Source of the DNA: Candidatus Woesearchaeota archaeon
Lineage (GTDB): Archaea > Nanobdellota > Nanobdellia > Woesearchaeales > GW2011-AR4
Assembly: GCA_016185755.1 (NCBI GenBank)
Contig: JACPMX010000015.1
Span: 19,496-83,495 of the forward strand
DNA length: 64,000 bases
Direction of reading: 5' to 3'
The notes under the pieces are model-generated. The model was given only the letters and a program-made list of their open reading frames with translations, was not told the origin of the DNA and did no database searches. Position numbers and translations under genes: made by a program. Position 1 is the stretch's first letter; the number at the start of each line of letters is the position of its first letter. Shown here piece after piece: positions 38,220-46,791 of the stretch.

Positions 38220-39377
38220 ATGCCAAGCTGCAAATCAGTCTACGACCCGCAGGAAGACAGCACCATGCTGGAAAAATATGTCCGGCAATACGCTAAAGGC
38301 AAAGTGCTTGACATCGGAACAGGCTCGGGAATACAGGCAATTGCAGCAGCGCAAAGCAAGAATGTGATTTCAGTCCTTGCGACTGACATCCAGAAAGGAG
38401 TGATTGATTACTGCAAAAAATGCATTAAGAACAGAAAAATAAAATTCATGCAGTCGAATTTGTTCAGGAATATAAAAGGGAAATTCGACACCATAATATT
38501 CAATCCCCCTTATCTTCCCCAGGAGCTTAAGGTCAAGGATTTAACCATAGATGGCGGCAAAAAAGGCTATGAAGTCATTGAAAGATTTTTGAAAGATGCC
38601 AATAATTTCCTAAAGCCTGAGGGGATAATCCTCATGGTTTTCTCATCTTTGACAAAAAAAGAAAAAGTCGAGGAATTCATCAAAAACAGCCTGCTTGATT
38701 TTAGGGAGCTGGAGAATCAGCACATATTCTTTGAAGACCTGTACGTTTACTTGCTCAGAAAAAATGAATTTTTGAAAAAAATTGAAGCTAAAGGAATTTC
38801 AAGCGTGGAATACCTGGCAAAAGGCCACAGGGGGATAATTTTCACAGGCATCTTCAAAAGCAGAAAAATCGCAGTCAAGGCAAAAAATCCCAAAAGCGCT
38901 GCATCAGGAAGAATCCAGAACGAGGCAAAGTGGCTGGAAAAGCTCAACAGGCTCGGAATAGGCCCGAAGCTGGCTTTTGCAGGGGATGATTATTTTGCCT
39001 GCAGGTATATTGAAGGCGATTTCATACTCGAATTCATCAAAAAATCAAATAAGGCACAGATAAGGCAAGCCATTAAAAAAATATTCATGCAGATGCTTGC
39101 GCTTGATAAGTTGGGCATAGACAAGGAAGAGATGCACCGCCCCCTGAAGCACGTCATAGTAAGCGGGAACAAGCCATGCCTTGTTGACTTTGAAAAGGTG
39201 CATTACTCAAAAAATCCCAAGAATGTGACCCAGTTCTGCCAGTTTATACTGAATTCGGGGGAGCTGCTTGAAGAAAAGGGAATAGCGCCGGACAGGCAAA
39301 AAATAATGAGGCTGGCAAAGATTTATAAAAATAGCAGGAACAAGGTGGATTTTGGGAAAATAATTGGTGCAATATGA
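38220..39377 (+). CDS. Fusion of HemK/PrmC-like methyltransferase and COG2112-type kinase
   Basis: A 385-aa two-domain protein. Residues 1-185 are a SAM-dependent methyltransferase, with DIGTGSG at 31-37 and NPPYLP at 95-100, the mark of enzymes that methylate glutamine in release factors. Residues 190-385 resemble an archaeal Ser/Thr protein kinase: AKGHRGIIFTG loop, IAVKAKN lysine, NEAKWLEKL glutamate and a LVDFEKV metal motif (DFE in place of DFG). The junction is continuous in one frame. Coupling of termination-factor methylation to phosphorylation is inference. It overlaps the next gene by ATGA. Confidence 0.82.
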   Translation: MPSCKSVYDPQEDSTMLEKYVRQYAKGKVLDIGTGSGIQAIAAAQSKNVISVLATDIQKGVIDYCKKCIKNRKIKFMQSNLFRNIKGKFDTIIFNPPYLPQELKVKDLTIDGGKKGYEVIERFLKDANNFLKPEGIILMVFSSLTKKEKVEEFIKNSLLDFRELENQHIFFEDLYVYLLRKNEFLKKIEAKGISSVEYLAKGHRGIIFTGIFKSRKIAVKAKNPKSAASGRIQNEAKWLEKLNRLGIGPKLAFAGDDYFACRYIEGDFILEFIKKSNKAQIRQAIKKIFMQMLALDKLGIDKEEMHRPLKHVIVSGNKPCLVDFEKVHYSKNPKNVTQFCQFILNSGELLEEKGIAPDRQKIMRLAKIYKNSRNKVDFGKIIGAI

Positions 39378-40345
39378 GGATAAAGAAAAAACATCTTATC
39401 GGCATTGCAGTTGCTGCCGCAATAATCATAGCGGCGTTTTTCTACTTCAAGCCCTTTCAAAAGCCGGAGCCAAAGCCGGAAGAAAAAGATGATATAATCT
39501 GGCTTGTTGACAGCCAAGGCTATCTTGTTTATCCTCCTGACCGGGGGGAGATAAAATTTGCAAGGGAGAATTATGGTGAAACCGAAAACCTCACTATAAG
39601 CAGGATTATTTACCCAAGCAGGAACGGCAATGTATATGGCCTGCTTGTATTGCCAAAGAGCGCATCAGACCTGATGCCGGGCATTGTCTTGCTTCCGGGA
39701 GCAGGAGTTTCAAAAGAAAGCGAGCTTGAGCTTGCAAAGAAGATTTCTTCGCTTGGCGCAGCTGTACTGACAATAGACCAAAGAGGTACAGGGGAGACAA
39801 CCGGCAGGGTTAACACGATTGAGCAGGATTATGCTGATTTTATTAATGCAAGGGAGCCTTCGCAGCATCTGATGGTTTATGATGCATTGCGCGCTTACGA
39901 CTTGCTGTACAGCGCACCTTTTGTAGATCCTGGCAGGATAATCATTGCAGGCGAAAGCCTTGGAGGCAGAATCGCTGTTATAGCTGCTGCCATTGACAGG
40001 AACATAGAAGGGGTATTGGCTATAAGCTCTGCAGGCTTTGGCTTTGAGATGACCAATGACACAAGAGTCAATGCATTCCTCAATTCAATTGATTCCGACC
40101 ATTACATTGACCAGATAAGCCCAAGGAAGCTGGTCATGATGCACAATGCGTATGATACAAAGATACCATTAAGCTCTGCTGCAAAGAGCTATTCAAAGGC
40201 ACTTGAGCCGAAGCAGTTCATTTTGGTCAATGACACAGGCTGCGACCACGGCTACTGCGACAGCATGCATGAAGGCTTGGTTGCCGCCTTGGATTACCTC
40301 GTTGATATAAGGTCAAGGACTTTGGTGAGCTTGCCTTCAGGATAA
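39374..40345 (+). CDS. Membrane-anchored alpha/beta hydrolase
   Basis: A 323-aa protein with an N-terminal anchor (LIGIAVAAAIIIAAFFYF) and an exterior hydrolase fold. The nucleophile elbow is AGESLGGRIAV, the acid is in NAYDTKIPLSS and the His is in CDHGYCDS. Similarity is to the prolyl-oligopeptidase/acyl-peptidase type of hydrolase, but the substrate cannot be told. It overlaps the methyltransferase-kinase gene by ATGA and is therefore in the same operon. Confidence 0.82.
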   Translation: MRIKKKHLIGIAVAAAIIIAAFFYFKPFQKPEPKPEEKDDIIWLVDSQGYLVYPPDRGEIKFARENYGETENLTISRIIYPSRNGNVYGLLVLPKSASDLMPGIVLLPGAGVSKESELELAKKISSLGAAVLTIDQRGTGETTGRVNTIEQDYADFINAREPSQHLMVYDALRAYDLLYSAPFVDPGRIIIAGESLGGRIAVIAAAIDRNIEGVLAISSAGFGFEMTNDTRVNAFLNSIDSDHYIDQISPRKLVMMHNAYDTKIPLSSAAKSYSKALEPKQFILVNDTGCDHGYCDSMHEGLVAALDYLVDIRSRTLVSLPSG

Positions 40346-40416
40346 ATTTATGCTGTTATTTTCATATATAATCCACTCGTTTAGGTGCTTTCGGAAGTGC
40401 TGCACAAAAGCAAACC

Positions 40417-40471
40417 TTTATATATAACCTCTGCATACTTACCTATGGTACATCGAAAAGGCTATTTCTAG
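40417..40471 (+). promoter_or_regulatory. TATA promoter with 8-codon leader frame
   Basis: TTTATATATAAC at 40417-40428 is a strong TATA box. An ATG at 40445, at leaderless spacing, opens MVHRKGYF and stops at 40469-40471. The zinc-ribbon gene starts 38 nt later. The short frame may be a leader peptide or chance. Confidence 0.4.
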
Positions 40472-40509
40472 TATTTTCGTGTAACTAAGTATAATCGGGT
40501 GAGTAAAGA

Positions 40510-40653
40510 ATGCGATATGGAAGTTTTGAGAACAGAACTATGCATAAGATAAAATGTTCAGACTGCGGCGCAGATGCAGAAGTGCCATTTGAGCCAAAAG
40601 CAGGAAGAGCAGTTTATTGCAGAGACTGTTATAGCAAGAAGAGAAGGTTCTAG
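40510..40653 (+). CDS. Small zinc-ribbon protein, 47 aa
   Basis: A 47-aa protein with CSDCGADAEVPFEPKAGR and VYCRDCYSKKRRF, two CxxC pairs 21 residues apart that form a zinc ribbon. The phrase EVPFEPKAGRAVYCRDC is typical of a family of short CxxC zinc proteins common in archaea and candidate phyla. The basic tail suggests nucleic-acid contact. It stands alone behind the TATA element at 40417. Confidence 0.78.
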   Translation: MRYGSFENRTMHKIKCSDCGADAEVPFEPKAGRAVYCRDCYSKKRRF

Positions 40654-40765
40654 GATTACGATCCAAGTTCACTAGTTTCTCAGATTTTATTTTTTCTTTT
40701 TTTTTGATTTTTTGGACTTTAGCCATAAGTCTATCTTTTTAAATAAAGACTGTTTTCTTTGTTTA

Positions 40766-41464
40766 ATGCAAGATACAATTAGAGCCGATAAGCTAATTGA
40801 AGAGATGTTAATTGCAATATTACTTAAAGATACTCAAGCGAGGGTTGCAGTTATTGGACCTTCTACACTGGATCAAGACCATACTACCTTGTTTTTAAGT
40901 GATTTGTTGGCAGGAACTGAAGGTGAATTGCTAGTTGTGGACATACCGGAAGAAAGATTAAGGGGAACTTATGGTTCACTTCGCACATTGAAAAGCCAAA
41001 TGGCTCAGATGAGACAAGTATACCCTCACCTAAAAGAGCCAACTTATCTTGAAGAAAATCTTTTTACTTTAAAGGGGATACCATCTGGCAGCATAGACTT
41101 TCTCTTGGATCATTCAGCATTGGGATGGATAGCTTTAAACATTCCAGAACCTGTTCCTCCTTATGAGGAAGCGGCATCCCAAGTTATAGCCAAATATAAG
41201 GCATTAATAAAACCTGACGGAACGATTATGCTGGCTGGCAGAAAGAGTCATTTTGATGGATCAAAAGATTCCGCTTGGCAAATAGACGTTGCTCATTTAT
41301 TAGCAGCCAATCAGTTGAATGCTAAAATTGTCTCAATCAAAGATATTGATTTAAGAAATAGATTTCCAGAAATTTGTGATTTGAGAGACAAGAAGGGATT
41401 TGCAAGCGGATACCGAGGCCAATATTATCCTTGTGACACTGTAGCTTTATGCACTAAAGGATGA
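40766..41464 (+). CDS. Rossmann-fold protein, possibly methyltransferase-like
   Basis: A 232-aa soluble protein. The strand-loop ARVAVIGPSTLDQDH near residue 25, the acid-ended strand GELLVVDIPEERL and the later LIKPDGTIMLAGRKSHF fit a class I methyltransferase-like Rossmann fold, where the last element marks strand 5. The glycine motif is incomplete, so SAM binding is uncertain. ATG 40766 follows CTTTTTAAATAA by about 26 nt. Codon use is more AT-rich than in neighbours such as pyr genes, hinting at separate origin. Confidence 0.5.
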   Translation: MQDTIRADKLIEEMLIAILLKDTQARVAVIGPSTLDQDHTTLFLSDLLAGTEGELLVVDIPEERLRGTYGSLRTLKSQMAQMRQVYPHLKEPTYLEENLFTLKGIPSGSIDFLLDHSALGWIALNIPEPVPPYEEAASQVIAKYKALIKPDGTIMLAGRKSHFDGSKDSAWQIDVAHLLAANQLNAKIVSIKDIDLRNRFPEICDLRDKKGFASGYRGQYYPCDTVALCTKG

Positions 41465-41474
41465 TAGCAAAAAA

Positions 41475-42650
41475 TCATTGCTTTTCGTACCAAATCCTAT
41501 AAATCATTCCAGAATAATCATCGCTTACATACATGACCCCTTCTTTGTCGAAAATGACATCAACAGGCCTGCCTGATACTTTTTCATCCTGAAGCCAGCC
41601 TGCTGCAAAATCACTGATTTCATTAGTTTCCATGTTTATCCTGACGACCTTGTAGCCGGTCTTCTCTTTCCTGTTCCACGAGCCGTGGTAGGCGACAAAC
41701 AAGTCGCCTTTATATTGCGAAGGAAAATTGTCTCCAAAATTGAAAGCCAATCCCAAGGGAGCCGAATGGGCAGGGATGTCAATGTAGCTTGGAGCCTCAA
41801 ACGGCTCCATGCAGGGATTCCGGATATAGGTGTTTTTGTCGAATTCCCCATCGTGAATGTTCTTCCCGTAGCAAACCGGCCAGCCGTAGTTCCTGCCTTC
41901 TTTAATAATATTTATCTCGTCAGGCGGCAGGTCATCCCCGAGCAAATCCCTTGAGTTTTCGGTTGAATACATTTCTTTTGTTTCATGATGGAAAACAAAT
42001 CCGACAGCATTCCTTATTCCGCTTGCATAAACATCGCAATTCCCATCCGGGCTGCATTTCAGAATAGAAGCCCTTCTTTCATCATTTTCAATGCAGACAT
42101 TGCAGCTTGAGCCAATGCTGACAAACAAATTGCTGCCATTAATCCTTATTGTTCTTGTCCAGTGGCCTCCACTTGGCAAATCAATTATGTGCTCGATTGT
42201 CGATTTATCGGCAGTCAAGTCATCTTTTAATCTTGCTTTAATCACGCTGTTTTCATTCGCAACATACATATGATCATCTTTGAAAGCAATCCCATGCGGC
42301 CTTTTCAGTCCGTTAATCACTTTGATTATTTCATCTGCTTTTCCATCTTTATTTTTGTCAGGCAAAGCCACTACCACTCCAGAATTCGGAAGGCTGGCAA
42401 ACAATACATCATTATAGAATTCCATAAATCTTACGCCTTTGCTTGGCCCGGGAACATTAAACAGGCTTTTTCCAAGTTCAGAGGCGAAAATGCCAATTTC
42501 AAAGCCTGCTGGAAGATTTATATTTTTTAAGGCAGGATTTCGTGGACTTTCTTGTGTAGTTTGATTATCTAACTCATTTGTCACATTATTTGTAGCACAT
42601 CCATAAACAAAAATAATTGCCAATAAAAATAAAATTTTTTTATTTTGCAT
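41475..42650 (-). CDS. Lipoprotein of the PQQ/glucose-sorbosone dehydrogenase type
   Basis: A 391-aa beta-propeller protein. The signal peptide ends in a lipobox-like VYGCATNN, suggesting lipid anchoring outside the membrane. Propeller signatures include LPAGFEIGIFA, NGLKRPHGIAFKDD, GGHWTRTIRI, YASGIRNAVGFVFH and the DEINIIKEGRNYGWPVC blade end typical of soluble glucose dehydrogenase relatives. Whether PQQ is bound cannot be told; many archaeal relatives have unknown substrates. Start ATG 42650; the GTG two codons earlier is less likely. It is convergent with the Rossmann-fold gene. Confidence 0.85.
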   Translation of the reverse strand: MQNKKILFLLAIIFVYGCATNNVTNELDNQTTQESPRNPALKNINLPAGFEIGIFASELGKSLFNVPGPSKGVRFMEFYNDVLFASLPNSGVVVALPDKNKDGKADEIIKVINGLKRPHGIAFKDDHMYVANENSVIKARLKDDLTADKSTIEHIIDLPSGGHWTRTIRINGSNLFVSIGSSCNVCIENDERRASILKCSPDGNCDVYASGIRNAVGFVFHHETKEMYSTENSRDLLGDDLPPDEINIIKEGRNYGWPVCYGKNIHDGEFDKNTYIRNPCMEPFEAPSYIDIPAHSAPLGLAFNFGDNFPSQYKGDLFVAYHGSWNRKEKTGYKVVRINMETNEISDFAAGWLQDEKVSGRPVDVIFDKEGVMYVSDDYSGMIYRIWYEKQ

Positions 42651-42725
42651 ATACACTAATATGGCTCCGTTTTATTTAAACATTTTGAAAAGATTTAAAT
42701 ACAAATTTCAAGTTTTCTTTGCCTT

Positions 42726-43487
42726 ATGCAATGGCGCCTTATAGAGCAAGCACCTTATTCTGCAGCAATGAACATGGCCATAGACAATGCCATTTACGAA
42801 AGCGTTGCCAGCGGAAGGGAAAACCCGACAATAAGGTTCTACAAGTGGATGCCGAGCTCAATTTCCATTGGCGCTTACCAGGATCCCGGGGAAATCAATC
42901 TGGAAGCATGCAAAAAGCACAGCATTGGCATCGTAAGAAGGATGACGGGCGGAAGGGCTGTTTTTCATGATAAATCCGATTTCACATACAGCGTTATTGC
43001 CCCAATCAGGGTTTTCAATTACAGCATAGGGAGCGCTTACAGGCAGATTTGCTCTTGGATGATAAACTCACTGAAGGAATTGGGAATAAAATCTTCATTG
43101 GAAAACAAGAACGACATTGTTGTAAATGGAAAGAAAATTTCAGGCAATGCGGCAAAGGCAATGGACAAGGGAATCTACCTTCAGCACGGCACTCTGGTGT
43201 ATGACATTGACATGGACGTGATGCCGGAAGTTTTGAATATATCAAAAGAGCCTGTAATGGAAAAAGTGACATCAATCCTGCAGCATAAAAAAGCAAGCCA
43301 GGAAAAAATCTACAATGCATTGAAAAATAACTTTGCAAAAGGCAAGGAAATCAAAACTGAAGACTTGTCAAAATATGAATTGATGCGGGCAGAAGACTTG
43401 GCAAAAACAAAATACAATCATTTAACGCTTCCGTCAGGCACTTTGCTCAGGAATAAAGGCGCTTGCTATGTGGAGAGAGGAGGTTAA
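42726..43487 (+). CDS. lplA: Lipoate-protein ligase
   Basis: A 253-aa enzyme that attaches lipoate (or octanoate) to carrier-domain lysines. It carries RRMTGGRAVFHDKSDFTYSV, the RRxxGGxxVxHD signature, and ISGNAAKAMDKGIYLQHGTL for the adenylate pocket. The ATG is about 30 nt after GATTTAAATACA, consistent with a leaderless start. The gene faces the pyruvate dehydrogenase cluster, whose E2 is the likely substrate. With lipA at 47.9 kb, both lipoyl synthesis and transfer functions are present. It overlaps the following small gene by 20 nt. Confidence 0.92.
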   Translation: MQWRLIEQAPYSAAMNMAIDNAIYESVASGRENPTIRFYKWMPSSISIGAYQDPGEINLEACKKHSIGIVRRMTGGRAVFHDKSDFTYSVIAPIRVFNYSIGSAYRQICSWMINSLKELGIKSSLENKNDIVVNGKKISGNAAKAMDKGIYLQHGTLVYDIDMDVMPEVLNISKEPVMEKVTSILQHKKASQEKIYNALKNNFAKGKEIKTEDLSKYELMRAEDLAKTKYNHLTLPSGTLLRNKGACYVERGG

Positions 43488-43704
43488 AATTAAATCTGAA
43501 CAAGAAAAAATAAGCTACAAATATTTTGTAAGTGGTACTTTAGTAGGAATAGCAGGAGGAATTTTTGGCAATATACTAGTTAATTCAATGTATAGGTTTA
43601 TAGACCAAAATCCTAGAGGACATAACTTAATTACACTTATAGTAGGTTTTATTGGATTTATTTTAGTTATATTAGTTGCCTATATGAAGTTAAGAAAAAA
43701 TTAA
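43468..43704 (+). CDS. 78-aa membrane protein
   Basis: A small protein with two hydrophobic segments (FVSGTLVGIAGGIFGNILV and LITLIVGFIGFILVILVAY) joined by a loop with DQNPRGHN. It resembles generic two-span proteins; no family recognised. It overlaps the lplA end by 20 nt, and its codon use is more AT-rich. Its stop is two bases before the convergent pdhC stop. Confidence 0.6.
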   Translation: MWREEVKIKSEQEKISYKYFVSGTLVGIAGGIFGNILVNSMYRFIDQNPRGHNLITLIVGFIGFILVILVAYMKLRKN

Positions 43705-43706
43705 TC

Positions 43707-44993
43707 TTATTCAAACTCGCATAATTCCAATCTAACAATCATGTCCATCATGAACCTTGCTGCCTGCGCCCCGTCAACAATACGATGATCGTAAGTCAAT
43801 GACAACGGCAGCATCTTTCTTATCTCGACTTTTCCGTTTTTTGCAACAGGCTTCTCCATTATCCTTCCGACCCCGAGAATCGCGCTTTCAGGGTAGTTTA
43901 TGATTGGCGTGAAGAATTGCACTCCAACAGAGCCGAGATTTGAGATTGAAAATGTCCCTCCTTTCAAGTCCATCAAATTCACTTTCCTGCTTCTTGCATC
44001 GCTTGCCAGCTTTTCAACATCTTTCGCGATTGTCTTTACATCCTTTGCATCTGCCCCCTTTACAACAGGCACAAACAGCCCTTCTTCAGTGTCGACTGCA
44101 ACACCTATATTGTAATATTTCTTCAGCACAATCTCTTCCCCTTCAAGAGAAGCATTAAGGTAAGGATGCTCTTTCAGGCACATCGCAGCTGCTTTTACAA
44201 TGTAGGGCAGGAATGTCAGCTTGATGCCGTCTTTTTCATATTCTGCCTTTTCCTTTTCCCTCAATGCAGCCAGTTCTGTCACATCAAATTCATGCATGTT
44301 TGTCAATTGCGCTGCTGTGAATATGGATTCTGACATTTTGGAAGCGACAGTTTTCTTTACCCCATGCAATGGAGTTCTTTCAACATACCCGAAGAAATCA
44401 TATTTTCTTGTTACTTTGATTCCGGCAGGCGCAGCCAACTCTTCTTTTTTTGGAGTTGTTCCGGATGTTTTTTGCACATCTTCTATTGTGATTCTTCCTT
44501 CAGGCCCTGTCCCTTTCAAAGTTTGCAGATTGACATTTAGCTGCTTTGCAAGATTCCTTACAGCAGGAGTTGCCTGTATTTGAGTTTGAGCCTGCTGAGG
44601 CTTTTTAGCTTGCGAGCCATAAATTGGGGAAACAGTTTTAGCTTCCTCGACAAATCCGACAACAGAGCCCGTATAAGGAACATCGGCTTTTTTCTCTTCT
44701 TTTGCCTCTGCCTGTTTTGCCTCAAAGTGCTTCTTTGCATCTGCCTCTGTCTCATGCTCCTCCTGTATTGTAACCATTGTTTCTCCAACATGGATTTTGC
44801 CTCCGGCAGGAACATGGATTTTTATGATTTTGCCGGACTTTGGAGACGGCATTTCAACAATGGCCTTGTCCGTTTCTATCTCGCCAAGCGGCTGGTCAGC
44901 CTCAACTTTATCTCCTTCCTTGACAAGCCATTTGACTATTTCTCCCTCATGGATTCCCTCTCCAACATCCGGAAACTTGAATTCGTAAGGCAT
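43707..44993 (-). CDS. pdhC: Pyruvate dehydrogenase E2, dihydrolipoyl acyltransferase
   Basis: A 428-aa core enzyme of a 2-oxoacid dehydrogenase complex. The lipoyl domain (residues 1-80) has GEIETDKAIVEMPSP with the lipoyl-lysine. A peripheral-subunit binding domain follows at about 140-175 (AVRNLAKQLNVNLQTLKG). The catalytic domain ends in SLTYDHRIVDGAQAARFM with the active-site His and Asp. It is the last gene of a lipA-pdhA-pdhB-x-x-pdhC run on the minus strand. The substrate may be pyruvate or another 2-oxoacid; the sequence alone does not decide. Confidence 0.93.
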   Translation of the reverse strand: MPYEFKFPDVGEGIHEGEIVKWLVKEGDKVEADQPLGEIETDKAIVEMPSPKSGKIIKIHVPAGGKIHVGETMVTIQEEHETEADAKKHFEAKQAEAKEEKKADVPYTGSVVGFVEEAKTVSPIYGSQAKKPQQAQTQIQATPAVRNLAKQLNVNLQTLKGTGPEGRITIEDVQKTSGTTPKKEELAAPAGIKVTRKYDFFGYVERTPLHGVKKTVASKMSESIFTAAQLTNMHEFDVTELAALREKEKAEYEKDGIKLTFLPYIVKAAAMCLKEHPYLNASLEGEEIVLKKYYNIGVAVDTEEGLFVPVVKGADAKDVKTIAKDVEKLASDARSRKVNLMDLKGGTFSISNLGSVGVQFFTPIINYPESAILGVGRIMEKPVAKNGKVEIRKMLPLSLTYDHRIVDGAQAARFMMDMIVRLELCEFE

Positions 44994-44994
44994 T

Positions 44995-45219
44995 TTATTG
45001 AGTGCTTTGATTTTTTATTTCTTTTTTAAAATCTTCTATTTTAGATTTTTTAATTTCTGGAATTATTCCTTGATATCCACAATCTTTACAAGTATCTTTA
45101 TGCACACCTCTTAGAGAAGCTGGAAACATGTACATTACAGTTATAAATGCATCAGGTGACTCAATATCCAAACTTCCACATTTTGGACAAATTTTAACAT
45201 AATCTATCTTGATTGCCAT
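44995..45219 (-). CDS. Zinc-ribbon protein, 74 aa
   Basis: A 74-aa protein with ICPKCGSLDIE and DTCKDCGYQGIIPE, two CxxC pairs about 33 residues apart, forming a zinc ribbon. The C-terminal tail is charged and helical (KKSKIEDFKKEIKNQ). It sits one base upstream of the pdhC start on the same strand, so it is probably cotranscribed with E2. No function is known. Codon use is AT-rich compared with pdhC. Confidence 0.7.
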   Translation of the reverse strand: MAIKIDYVKICPKCGSLDIESPDAFITVMYMFPASLRGVHKDTCKDCGYQGIIPEIKKSKIEDFKKEIKNQSTQ

Positions 45220-45267
45220 TGATTATACTAATTTTTTAATCCGTTCGCTTTGCTCACAATAGTTACT

Positions 45268-45388
45268 GCGAAACCTTCGCTGTCTGCCACACGCTCAGGT
45301 TTCGCCCATTTATTTTTATAATCCGAGGCGTTGCGATGTGGCAATCGGAGCAACGCCGAGTGTAATTATCGTCGCCCCAAAGGCGACG
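45268..45388. repeat. Array of three GC-rich hairpins
   Basis: Three perfect stems follow one another between two small genes: GCGAAACC/GGTTTCGC (45268-45275 and 45298-45305), GGCGTTGC/GCAACGCC (45327-45334 and 45350-45357) and CGTCGCC/GGCGACG (45370-45376 and 45382-45388). They stand out from the AT-rich background. They could be structured RNA, transcript-processing sites or mobile-element remnants. Confidence 0.6.
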
Positions 45389-45396
45389 GATGGAAT

Positions 45397-45582
45397 TTAT
45401 TTATCATATTTCTGAACAAGTTTATTTAACTTTATCAACAAATGTTTTCTCCAGTCTTTTTCTAGCTGTGTTTTGATTAAGGTTACCAATGCCATTTCAT
45501 CCTTCGATAACTTTGCTTTTTCAAGTTTCTTGCACAATTTTAATATTTGAACATCTCTTTTTGTCTTCAAAATATATTTCAT
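45397..45582 (-). CDS. 61-aa charged helical protein
   Basis: A small basic protein starting MKYILKTKRDVQILKLCKKL and rich in Lys and Leu in a heptad-like pattern, so probably helical or coiled coil. No family recognised. It sits one base downstream of the pdhB stop on the same strand, between pdhB and the hairpin array, and is AT-rich. It may be a real small gene or a remnant. Confidence 0.45.
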   Translation of the reverse strand: MKYILKTKRDVQILKLCKKLEKAKLSKDEMALVTLIKTQLEKDWRKHLLIKLNKLVQKYDK

Positions 45583-45583
45583 C

Positions 45584-46558
45584 TTAAAAGCTCATAACCT
45601 TTTCCATTCCCTTCAAAACACGGTTGACATCCGGCAAAAAATAATTCTCAAGCTTTGCCATTGGAAATGGCACATCGGGAGATGTAACCCTCACAACAGG
45701 GGCGTGCAGGCTCAATAAAGCTTTTTCGTTTATGGAAGCAATCAATTCTGCTGCAAACCCGCATGTCCTTATGGCTTCATGCGCGATGACGCATCTTCCT
45801 GTCTTCTTTACAGATGAAATCACAGCCTCTGCATCATAGGGATTTATGGTTCTCAAGTCAATAAGCTCGACAGAATACTTGCTGTTAAGTTTTTCAATGG
45901 CTTCCTGGCAGGTCTTTACCATTGCGCCCCATGCAATAAGCGTCAAGTCATCGCCTTCCTGGACAATATTGGCTTTTCCAATCGGGACAAAATATTCTTC
46001 TTCCGGAATGTCCTGCTTTATAGCGCGATAAATCCTCATCGGCTCATAGAAAATGACAGGGTCAGGATCCCTTATTGCAGCTGCCAATAATCCTTTTGTA
46101 TCGTACGGATTGCTTGGAATAACCATTTTTAATCCCGGAACATGGGAGAATATTGATTCCCCGCTTTCACAATGCAGCTCCAATGCCTTTATCCCCCCTC
46201 CATAAGGGGCCCTTACAACAAGAGGGCATGTAAACCTTCCCCTGCTCCTCATCCTTATTCTTCCGGCATGCGAAAGCAATTGGTCAAAAGTCGAATACAA
46301 AAATCCGCTGAACTGTATCTCGGCAACAGGCTTCATGCCGTTGACAGCCAGCCCTATTGAAACCCCTACAATCCCGAGCTCTGCCAGTGGAGTGTCAATG
46401 ATTCTATTTGGCCCGAACTCCTTGTACAGGCCGTCAGTTGCCCTGAAAACCCCGCCATTCAGCCCAACATCTTCTCCAAGCACGATGACATTCTTGTCCC
46501 TTGCAAGCTCCTGCCTCAGTCCCATCGTCACTGCCTGCACTATGTTTGCTACAACCAT
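45584..46558 (-). CDS. pdhB: Pyruvate dehydrogenase E1 beta subunit
   Basis: A 324-aa subunit forming the thiamine-diphosphate active site with E1 alpha. Motifs are VIVLGEDVGLNGGVFRAT, DTPLAELGIVGVSIG, PVAEIQFSGF and the C-terminal CVIAHEAIRTCGFAAEL. The length is normal. It follows pdhA with a 233-nt spacer that contains hairpins, and is separated from pdhC by two small genes, a looser layout than in most bacterial operons. Confidence 0.94.
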   Translation of the reverse strand: MVVANIVQAVTMGLRQELARDKNVIVLGEDVGLNGGVFRATDGLYKEFGPNRIIDTPLAELGIVGVSIGLAVNGMKPVAEIQFSGFLYSTFDQLLSHAGRIRMRSRGRFTCPLVVRAPYGGGIKALELHCESGESIFSHVPGLKMVIPSNPYDTKGLLAAAIRDPDPVIFYEPMRIYRAIKQDIPEEEYFVPIGKANIVQEGDDLTLIAWGAMVKTCQEAIEKLNSKYSVELIDLRTINPYDAEAVISSVKKTGRCVIAHEAIRTCGFAAELIASINEKALLSLHAPVVRVTSPDVPFPMAKLENYFLPDVNRVLKGMEKVMSF

Positions 46559-46616
46559 TTTGTTTGATTATTTTATTATTACTTTTTATTTTAATCTGCT
46601 TCGCATAAATACTCTC

Positions 46617-46733
46617 GGGTGGCATTTACCACCCTCGTCATACATTGAATTCACAAGCGGGTTACCTTCTTCGCTATGCTGCCAAATCCTAAAAATGCCA
46701 AAGGCATTTTGGGAACTTGAACTATGTTCAAGT
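46617..46733. repeat. Array of three hairpins between pdhA and pdhB
   Basis: Three perfect stems occur in a row: GGGTGG/CCACCC (46617-46622 and 46629-46634), AAAATGCC/GGCATTTT (46692-46699 and 46703-46710) and ACTTGAAC/GTTCAAGT (46715-46722 and 46726-46733). This resembles the array at 45268-45388 in arrangement but not in sequence. Confidence 0.55.
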
Positions 46734-46791
46734 GGTCGCTCTCGTGTTTGAATTTTTATTTTTTTTGATTTGTAATTGTAATGCGAATATC

